A DNA stretch of 14,681 nucleotides, taken from NCBI GenBank assembly GCA_019245455.1, contig JAFARM010000385.1, forward strand, positions 1-14,681. Direction: 5' to 3'. Below, one piece after another: positions 6,874 to 11,998 of this stretch (positions within the stretch are counted from its first letter, which is position 1; the number at the start of each line of letters is the position of its first letter). Both the position numbers and the translations under genes were made by a program. Below the pieces are notes generated by a model, which searched no databases, was not told where the DNA came from, and worked only from the letters and a program-made list of their open reading frames with translations. The DNA is from Sphingomonadaceae bacterium. GTDB lineage: Bacteria > Pseudomonadota > Alphaproteobacteria > Sphingomonadales > Sphingomonadaceae.

Positions 6874-7096
6874 CGCCCTCCCCCGCCCCCGTCAACCACC
6901 TTTCACACCCCAGAGCTGGTAAAAATCCGGGGCGCGCAATTTCCCACGATCGGAGATGGTCTGGGAAGGACCCAATCTCAGTGGCTTAGCAGTGCAGGGT
7001 AGGGTGGTGAGAGCGCCCGGCAAGGCGGTGGTCCGCCTGCGGCGCAATACACACCGATGACGTATCCATAGCGCGTCCATGTACGCCGTCAAGCCC
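6874..7096. other. Intergenic region upstream of the small terminase
   Basis: This 223-nt gap is the largest clearly non-coding stretch in the right two thirds of the window. The only minus frame across it has an unconvincing, low-conservation product. Its position before the small terminase is where a late promoter and, in lambda-like phages, a cos site would lie. A candidate promoter is listed at 7065-7092. I could not recognise a cos-type or pac-type site directly. Confidence 0.45.
7065..7092 (-). promoter_or_regulatory. Candidate late promoter for the terminase/virion operon
   Basis: On the minus strand TTGACG (7092-7087) matches five of six positions of a sigma-70 -35 box. It is followed after 16 nt by TATGGA (7070-7065), a weak -10 box. 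It lies just after the preceding gene's stop (its -35 box is 4 bp past it) and about 190 nt upstream of the small terminase start. The -10 match is poor, so this is tentative. Confidence 0.35.
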
Positions 7097-7696
7097 CTAA
7101 TCGGCATTGACCACATGCCCGATGCCCAACCGCAGCCGGTACGCCGCGACCTTGAAGTTCATGCTCGCGTGGCGCTTCGCCCGGTCACGTGACAGACCGG
7201 GATAGCAGCGGTGCCCGACAGACTCGAACGTCTCATCATCATGCATCACCCCGTCGAAGACGTTGATGACGCTGTGCGGGATGAACGATCGTGCCCACTT
7301 CAGATCGGCATTGGCCTGCACTGCGACCTCGCTCCGCGTGATGGTCGCGCCGCCGCCACCACCGCCGCCGCTGGCCGCCAAGGTGCAGCGCGTCAGTCCG
7401 GCCGACGCCAATGCCAGCCTGGCCGCATACCACTCCAGCACGACGAAGACGGTCCGATCGATCACCTTCGCGTTGTAGAGCGTCTCGAAGTGCGGCAGCC
7501 GGCGAACCGCCTTGTGCTGCCTGATCTCCCCCTTGATGGTGACCTCGCCAAGCGGATTTGGCACCGTGACCACGGCGTGGACGAACCGCTGCAGCTGTTC
7601 CGGCGGCAAGCCCGCCTGCTGGATCACGGGCGCGAGCCGCGGACGCGCCTGGACCTTGCGATACTTCTTCGGACGCGAAACGCACGACTTGACCAT
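7097..7696 (-). CDS. Conserved phage protein, possible DUF6456-like, function unknown
   Basis: The product is 199 aa. The ATG at 7696 is chosen because GGAGAAGG lies 3 nt upstream; a GTG 15 nt earlier would include this ribosome site in the coding part. The N-terminus is basic (SRPKKYRKVQARPRLAP). The centre has VFVVLEWYAARLALASAGL followed by a run of seven glycines, then SEVAVQANADLKWARSFIP and SVINVFDGVMHDDETFESVG. The C-terminus is basic (LSRDRAKRHASMNFKVAAYR). The pattern reminds me of alphaproteobacterial phage proteins grouped as DUF6456, but I cannot confirm this. Lying between the replication genes and the terminase, it is where a late regulator would be expected; this is positional inference. 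Confidence 0.65.
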   Translation of the reverse strand: MVKSCVSRPKKYRKVQARPRLAPVIQQAGLPPEQLQRFVHAVVTVPNPLGEVTIKGEIRQHKAVRRLPHFETLYNAKVIDRTVFVVLEWYAARLALASAGLTRCTLAASGGGGGGGATITRSEVAVQANADLKWARSFIPHSVINVFDGVMHDDETFESVGHRCYPGLSRDRAKRHASMNFKVAAYRLRLGIGHVVNAD

Positions 7697-7741
7697 TTTC
7701 CTTCTCCCCACCCGCTCGCTTTAACGCCGCCCCATCGCCGA

Positions 7742-8431
7742 TCAGCCCGACGCGACGACTTCCCCTTCGATGTGGTAGCGCCGCAGAGGGTCGAGCCGCT
7801 GCGCGAACGCCTTGAGCTCCTCGCTGACGCCGCCCGGATGCTCGTCCCCACCGACGCCATCCTTTGCAGCCGCCTGGACCACCAAGTCGAGAAACGGCGA
7901 GGCCGCCATGCGAGGCCTCGCAGCCTCGCCTTCATCTGAAACACGTCCCTTTGCAGCGAGTTCGCACCGGAGCTCGGCGAAACCCTTGAGGATGGCGTCG
8001 CGCTCTTCAGGCGACGGCTTGGGCACCTCCACCGCCGCCGGGAGCGCCGCCAACTGCCGCAGGCGCGCCAACCGCCGCCGGCGCTCGGCCAGATCCGTCG
8101 CAACCGCCTCGCGCAGTTCCGCCACCGTCGGACGCCACCGGCAATTCTTGATTGCCCACACCACCGCTTTCCGCAGCAGGTCGACCGGCACGTCGTCGAG
8201 CCCGAGGGCGAAGACGTCGATCGTGAGTTCGGCCTCGCGCTCGCTCGTCGCGCGCGACGGCAGCGTGCCGAGAAGGGCAAGGGTACGCTCGATCGCCTTC
8301 GATGCGACCGGCTTGCCGCAAGGCCCGATCGCTGGCGGCGGCACCGCGAGCTCAACCTCGGCACGGCGGATCAGGTCCGGAAGCAGCGCCGGTTCCGGAA
8401 ACCATGCCGGAACAGGCCCGGGCTCACCCAT
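7742..8431 (-). CDS. Phage replication protein, helicase-loader-like
   Basis: The product is 229 aa from the ATG at 8431, which overlaps the initiator stop by 8 nt (ATGGGTGA). The frame is open for another 126 nt upstream, but that start would overlap the initiator gene by 134 nt, so the coupled ATG is preferred. The segment DVFALGLDDVPVDLLRKAV followed by CRWRPTVAELREAVATDL matches the pattern found in phage replication accessory proteins (short helical repeats around an 'R/F-x-P-T-x-x-E-L' motif). An Arg-rich helix (ERRRRLARLRQL) follows. No Walker motif is present, so it is not an ATPase loader of DnaC type. Its position directly after an O-like initiator suggests it recruits the host helicase, as lambda P does; this is an inference. 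Confidence 0.65.
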   Translation of the reverse strand: MGEPGPVPAWFPEPALLPDLIRRAEVELAVPPPAIGPCGKPVASKAIERTLALLGTLPSRATSEREAELTIDVFALGLDDVPVDLLRKAVVWAIKNCRWRPTVAELREAVATDLAERRRRLARLRQLAALPAAVEVPKPSPEERDAILKGFAELRCELAAKGRVSDEGEAARPRMAASPFLDLVVQAAAKDGVGGDEHPGGVSEELKAFAQRLDPLRRYHIEGEVVASG

Positions 8432-9209
8432 CGCCTGCCAAACGGTCGAGACAAATGTCGGTAAGGCTGCGCTTGGGTCGGCTAGCGGTCCCATCGGCGA
8501 ACAGGTCTGAAGGTCGGTCGAGGGTTCCACGGGGTTCGCTCCGAAGCGGGAAGACATCGCGCCAGCCGTTGCGCGTCGATTGGTCGAGCATCTCGCCTGG
8601 CGGTTGTCCGGTGTCGGCCGAAATCCGCACCAGCCGGGCTAGGATGCGCTTGCCGCCGTCGCTGATCGGTGCCCGGATCGACCGGCGCATCGTCTGAAAG
8701 GCCGTCCACTGCTCGCTCGACACGCCATCGGGCAGCTCAGGCGGCGCGGATCGCGCGCGCGGGCCAGGAGATGAAGGCGAAGCCTTTATCTCCTTATTGA
8801 GGGTTCTTGAAGGTTTGGGCGAACGACGTTCGGGGGTAAGTGCTGTTTCGTTCGGGACGAACGACGTTCGGGGCGAACGACGTTCGGGGGTCAAGCGGTC
8901 GCTGGATGCGCTTTCCGCGGCATCGGAACCTGCCTTCGGCGCGACCTGCGAAGCGTCGGAAACGGGGTGGATGTAGTAGTTGCAGCCCTTGCCGGGGACC
9001 TGAACGCGGTGCAGGTGGCCAGCCGCCTCGAGCCGCTGCACGATCAGCTGCGCGCCGCGCGCGGTCATGCCTGCCCGCCGCGCAATAGCCGCCATGGACG
9101 GCCAGCAATGGCCGTCGTCGTTCGCGTTGTCGGCGAGGCTCAACAGCACGATCTTCTCGCCGGTCGGAAGATCGAGCGCCCAGACGCCGGCCATGAGGGT
9201 GATGCTCAT
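8424..9209 (-). CDS. Phage replication initiator with N-terminal helix-turn-helix (O-like)
   Basis: The product is 261 aa from the ATG at 9209, which overlaps the stop of the DUF1643 gene by 4 nt (ATGA). Residues about 12-72 form a winged HTH of the type used in replication proteins (GEKIVLLSLADNANDDGHCW, PSMAAIARRAGMTARGAQL, then VQRLEAAGHLHR). The middle (about 85-150) is low-complexity, rich in Ser, Pro, Arg and Thr, and includes the repeated LTPERRSP. That segment is encoded by the iteron-like DNA repeats. The C-terminal ~90 residues (KRILARLVRISADTG, MLDQSTRNGWRDVFPL) resemble the C-terminal helices of phage initiators that contact the loader. A gene that contains its own origin is the lambda O arrangement. 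Confidence 0.75.
   Translation of the reverse strand: MSITLMAGVWALDLPTGEKIVLLSLADNANDDGHCWPSMAAIARRAGMTARGAQLIVQRLEAAGHLHRVQVPGKGCNYYIHPVSDASQVAPKAGSDAAESASSDRLTPERRSPRTSFVPNETALTPERRSPKPSRTLNKEIKASPSSPGPRARSAPPELPDGVSSEQWTAFQTMRRSIRAPISDGGKRILARLVRISADTGQPPGEMLDQSTRNGWRDVFPLRSEPRGTLDRPSDLFADGTASRPKRSLTDICLDRLAGDG
8767..8793. repeat. Hairpin next to the iteron repeats
   Basis: On the minus strand GGAGAT-A-AAGGC-TTC-GCCTT-C-ATCTCC folds into an 11-bp stem with one internal mismatch and a 3-nt loop. It lies inside the initiator gene, 26 nt from the nearest iteron, within a less GC-rich stretch. There is no T-tract on the minus strand, so it is unlikely to be a terminator for this operon. It could be part of the origin, for example a priming structure. 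Confidence 0.45.
8820..8889. repeat. Three 16-bp iteron-like repeats
   Basis: CGAACGACGTTCGGGG occurs exactly at 8820-8835, 8858-8873 and 8874-8889; the last two are directly tandem. A partial copy (TCGTTCGGGACGAACGA) lies between the first and second. Each unit contains an imperfect dyad, GAAC-GAC-GTTC, typical of a protein-binding site. In the coding frame they specify the repeated PERRSP-type peptide, so DNA function rather than protein sequence may have driven their conservation. Confidence 0.8.
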
Positions 9210-9763
9210 GATCGCGAACCGAGCGTGAATGGAGCCGGCCTGCACTCGTAGGCGACGTAGAGCGGGTGTTGCGGGCTGCCGTCGGCGTTGACCGACAGCG
9301 CATGCGGCACAATCCCCCGGAAGAGCGACAGAACTGCGCGAGGGCGATCCAATCTCACCCTGGCCCCGTGCGCACCCCAGCCGCAGAGCAGCATCCCGCC
9401 GCGTTCACGCAGTTCGGCGGCAACCATCGACAGCGCCTCGTCGTTGCCCGGGCCGACCGGATCGACGCCGCGATAAAGGTGACGCGGATCGGTTGCGCGC
9501 GCGGCATACAAGTTGATGACGATCAGCGTCCCGAAGCCGAGCGCGCGGGAGCGGCGCTCCAGCCGTTCGACGGTAGGATCGTTGGCGATCTCGTCGGCCG
9601 TGCTCGGGTTGAGCATCAGGGCGACGAGAAGAGGCTTCGTTACGTCCCAGACAATGCGCAGAACATAGCGCCACCGCCTGCATTCACTGAAGATCGCGGA
9701 CCGCAACGGCGACGGGCTGACGTCGATGCTAGCCGACGATGCGAACGAAAACAGATCGCTCAC
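9206..9763 (-). CDS. DUF1643 domain protein
   Basis: The product is 185 aa from a GTG at 9763, which overlaps the stop of the DndC-like gene (GTGA). The DUF1643 signature is clear: LMLNPSTADEIANDPTVERL (about 49-68), RSRALGFGTLIVINLYAARA (71-90) with TDPRHL following, and MLLCGWGAHG near residue 123. The function of DUF1643 is not established. Its members are common in phages and near nucleotide- or DNA-modifying genes. The C-terminus (HPLYVAYECRPAPF) also fits the family, so the protein appears complete. The gene's stop overlaps the initiator start by 4 nt, so the two are translationally coupled. Confidence 0.85.
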   Translation of the reverse strand: MSDLFSFASSASIDVSPSPLRSAIFSECRRWRYVLRIVWDVTKPLLVALMLNPSTADEIANDPTVERLERRSRALGFGTLIVINLYAARATDPRHLYRGVDPVGPGNDEALSMVAAELRERGGMLLCGWGAHGARVRLDRPRAVLSLFRGIVPHALSVNADGSPQHPLYVAYECRPAPFTLGSRS

Positions 9764-10995
9764 GCGCCCACCAGATCGCGAAACAGGATCGGCTCGACCG
9801 AGCCATCGCCGTGCTTCCGGTCGAGCCACGTATCACCGCTCGGCTCGCTACCATCCCAGCGCTGCGGCCAAGTCCGCGCGGCGGTCAGTTCTCTGATGCG
9901 CGCCTCTTCGTCGGCGTCAAGAATGTCGAGCGAAGGCCGACCGAGCGCTTCGGCGGCGACGTTGACCCGCGCCTGGATCGCTATGACCTGTTCAAGGGCG
10001 GCCAGCCGCACGTCGAGCTTGATCGGCCCGGCGCGTTGTCCCGACGCCGACAGCGAGCCGTCCTTCAGCCGTTCGGGCTCGGCCTTGCGCAATCTGTTCT
10101 TCATAAGCCGCAGCGATCGGTAGATCGGCCGCAGCTCGAGCAGCGGGGCGAGGTACGCCCACGCCGGCATGGCGACGATCGTCCGCAGCGCCACGTCCTC
10201 GCTCGCCAGCGGGCAGGCGATGCAGCCGGTGCGGGCATTGACCTCGACGGCATCGTCGCCGCCGTAGGCGTCGGCTAGGACCGCCGTGTCCCACCCGCCG
10301 AACTCGGGCTGCGGCGCGAAGATCTTCAGCCAGTCCCAGACGGTGCACACCCGCCAGTGGAGGATCGGTGCAAGCGTCGCCAGTCGGCCGCGGATACCTT
10401 TGGCGTTCGGCAGCACCTGCTGGTACCAGCCCTGCCCGCACTCCGCGCCGTCGCGCGAGCACGACATCGTGATCCGCCCGTCGCGGACCGCGCTCTCGCC
10501 CTCTCGCACGCCGGTGATCATCAGCGCCGATCCCGGCACGGCCGCGAGCGCGCGCTCCAGCGCGTCAGCCATCGGGTCGACCTTGATCTGCCGGGTGCAC
10601 CAGCGGAGCGTGTTGTTGTTCGGCGGCGGCACGCCCCGGCCGAGCATGTAGACCATGAAGCGCTTGTCGAGCGGCGCGCGTACGACCTCGACGGTGATCC
10701 AGTCGCGAGTGCGCAGCTTGGCGATGATCGCCTCGGCGCTGACCTGGATCGGCGGCAGCTCCTGCCGCGTGTCGGCATAGAAAACCCACAGCCGCGTCGG
10801 GCGCGGCAGCTCGCCGCTCTCGATCAGGTGCACGATCAGCGTCAGCGTCGCCGTGCTGTCCTTCCCGCCCGACCAAGCGACGGCGACATGCTCGTGCCGG
10901 TCCCAGTAGGCGCGGAGCGACTGCAGCGTGAGGTCGATCGCCTCCTCACCGACCATACGGGGCCCGATGGCGAACAGACTTGCGGGCGCGCTCAC
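9760..10995 (-). CDS. DndC-like PAPS-reductase family protein
   Basis: The product is 411 aa from a GTG at 10995, which overlaps the HD gene stop (GTGA). It is an N-type ATP pyrophosphatase: SGGKDST (42-48) is the PP-loop, followed by FYADTRQELPP, LGRGVPPPNNNTLRWCTRQI (118-137), GVREGES (162-168) and GCIACPL (257-263). This order, with Cys133 in RWCT and a late CxxC (258, 261), matches DndC, the sulfur-activating enzyme of DNA phosphorothioation, better than assimilatory PAPS reductases. Two extra cysteines (179, 186) might also bind metal. No dndA, B, D or E is visible, so a stand-alone phage role is likely, for example DNA or nucleotide thiolation. The exact reaction is unknown. The C-terminal ~110 residues are helical and unassigned. 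Confidence 0.8.
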   Translation of the reverse strand: MSAPASLFAIGPRMVGEEAIDLTLQSLRAYWDRHEHVAVAWSGGKDSTATLTLIVHLIESGELPRPTRLWVFYADTRQELPPIQVSAEAIIAKLRTRDWITVEVVRAPLDKRFMVYMLGRGVPPPNNNTLRWCTRQIKVDPMADALERALAAVPGSALMITGVREGESAVRDGRITMSCSRDGAECGQGWYQQVLPNAKGIRGRLATLAPILHWRVCTVWDWLKIFAPQPEFGGWDTAVLADAYGGDDAVEVNARTGCIACPLASEDVALRTIVAMPAWAYLAPLLELRPIYRSLRLMKNRLRKAEPERLKDGSLSASGQRAGPIKLDVRLAALEQVIAIQARVNVAAEALGRPSLDILDADEEARIRELTAARTWPQRWDGSEPSGDTWLDRKHGDGSVEPILFRDLVGA

Positions 10996-11549
10996 CCTCG
11001 CAACTCGTCGAATCGCTCGAGGAACCGCCGCTCGGCCTCGACGTCGGGCAGACAGTCGATCCGAATGTCGGCGACAGGACGATCGGCGAGCCACGTCGCG
11101 GCGATCTCCGGCGAGCGCAGCGCGCGATGTTCGGTCGACAGCATCACCAGGTCAGCCGCCTTGACCTCCGGATCCTCGGGCCAGCCGAACCCGAAGCGAT
11201 CCGCGACCGCCATCATGACGCGATGCTCGATCAGCTTGAACTCGGGACAGAGCCGCTTCAACGGCGACGGCATGTCGCCGGTGAAGGCCTCGCTGGCGTC
11301 GTGCATGAGCCCGGCGAGGGCCAGCCGAGGCGGCACCAGTCGGCTGACCCAGACGCTGTGTTCCGCAACCGAGTAGAAGGTCGCAGTCTGGCCAGCGAAC
11401 CGAGCGCAGCGCGACAGGCCGACGGCAATGTCCTCAATCGTGAAATCGCTGCCAGCCGGATCGGCGTAGTCGAAGTACGACCCTGATCGCAGCAGGATCG
11501 TCGTGCCAATGTCGGCGGTCTTGACCGCGCGCTCAGCGAGCATCGTCAT
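10992..11549 (-). CDS. HD-domain phosphohydrolase (YfbR-like nucleotidase)
   Basis: The product is 185 aa. The HD metal-binding residues are present: His64 in YSVAEHSVWVS, the His-Asp pair at 83-84 in LMHDASEAFTGDMPSPLK, and Asp133 in KAADLVMLSTE. The DASEAFTGDMPSP loop is typical of YfbR-like 5'-deoxynucleotidases carried by phages, which would adjust dNMP pools. The start is an ATG at 11549 overlapping the preceding TGA (ATGA). Another ATG lies at 11543 and would be equally possible if the upstream gene is read in its alternative frame. The N-terminus (LLRSGSYFDYADP) fits the family, so it looks complete. Confidence 0.85.
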   Translation of the reverse strand: MTMLAERAVKTADIGTTILLRSGSYFDYADPAGSDFTIEDIAVGLSRCARFAGQTATFYSVAEHSVWVSRLVPPRLALAGLMHDASEAFTGDMPSPLKRLCPEFKLIEHRVMMAVADRFGFGWPEDPEVKAADLVMLSTEHRALRSPEIAATWLADRPVADIRIDCLPDVEAERRFLERFDELRG

Positions 11550-11980
11550 CGCCCGCAAGCATCGCGTCGGACGCCTTGAAGACGAAGAGCGGCGGCGAGC
11601 CGTTCTCCGGACGCACCGCCTCGCAGTGGGTTACGACGAACGGTGGAAAGGACGTTGCGAACAGGCCAGCCGCATCGCGACCGCCGATGGTCAGCAGCCA
11701 GCCCCCCCCCCCGCTTGTTCCGTTTCGCGACGAAGCGGCCAGTCGCGTCGTCCACCGAAACGGCGATCTTGCCGGCGTCTGTGCCGGTGCCGAACATCAG
11801 TCGGACCCGCTGCGGCGACGGGCCGAACTTCGCGGACCTGGCCAGGTCATCGCCCACTTTTATGGCGATATAACCCGGGCCAACGCCCTTCGGTGCTTTA
11901 CGCGTCGAGACGGCGACGCCATGTCCCGGCACCTTCGGCTTCGGCACCGCCGTCGTCCGTTCGATCTCTTCCCAAGCCAT
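11546..11980 (-). CDS. Conserved phage protein with apparent frameshift at an 11-G tract
   Basis: The start is an ATG at 11980 with GGAGG 6 nt upstream. The first ~92 residues look like an intact small phage protein: VPGHGVAVSTRKAPKGVGPG, YIAIKVGDDLARSAKFG, VRLMFGTGTDAGKIAVSV. After an 11-G run (11712-11702 on this strand) the current frame becomes Arg-rich and unconvincing and ends at 11546. With one G fewer, the frame would read WLLTIGGRDAAGLFATSFPP and VTHCEAVRP and end at 11533, overlapping the HD gene by a few codons. That alternative is far more protein-like. The cause may be a sequencing error, a true mutation or a slippage-switched gene. The function is unknown. Confidence 0.65.
   Translation of the reverse strand: MAWEEIERTTAVPKPKVPGHGVAVSTRKAPKGVGPGYIAIKVGDDLARSAKFGPSPQRVRLMFGTGTDAGKIAVSVDDATGRFVAKRNKRGGGLAADHRRSRCGWPVRNVLSTVRRNPLRGGASGERLAAALRLQGVRRDACGR
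11702..11712 (-). repeat. Homopolymer tract of 11 G (minus strand)
   Basis: This is an uninterrupted run of 11 C on the plus strand inside the preceding gene. Such runs are prone to slippage in cells and to miscounting in sequencing. The coding phase after the run is implausible as written and plausible with 10 G. Confidence 0.95.
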
Positions 11981-11998
11981 CTCATCCCTCCCCGATGT

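Larger units (their letters stand above)
8767..8889. other. Candidate replication origin inside the initiator gene
   Basis: Three copies of a 16-bp repeat (8820-8889) are followed on one side by about 50 bp of clearly lower GC content (8770-8818, including TTTATCTCCTTATTGAGG) containing a hairpin. Iterons beside an AT-richer segment within the coding sequence of the initiator is the organisation of lambda ori within O. The repeat spacing is 16 bp between the second and third copies and 38 bp between the first and second. Function is inferred from architecture only. Confidence 0.6.

Noticed and set aside
6892..7116. 74-codon minus-strand frame in the gap before the small terminase
   Set aside because: It has no convincing ribosome site and an atypical composition, and it overlaps the stop of the upstream gene. 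It is better read as regulatory DNA.
7345..7380. Trinucleotide-like GCC/ACC run as a contingency repeat
   Set aside because: It encodes an in-frame seven-glycine linker in the 199-residue gene. Changes would be multiples of three and would not switch the gene.
8432..8557. Longer start for the loader-like gene
   Set aside because: It would overlap the initiator coding sequence by 134 nt. The ATG at 8431 gives an 8-nt overlap like the other junctions of the operon.
8767..8793. Hairpin as an intrinsic terminator
   Set aside because: It lies inside the initiator gene and lacks a T-tract on the transcribed strand. An origin-related structure is more plausible.
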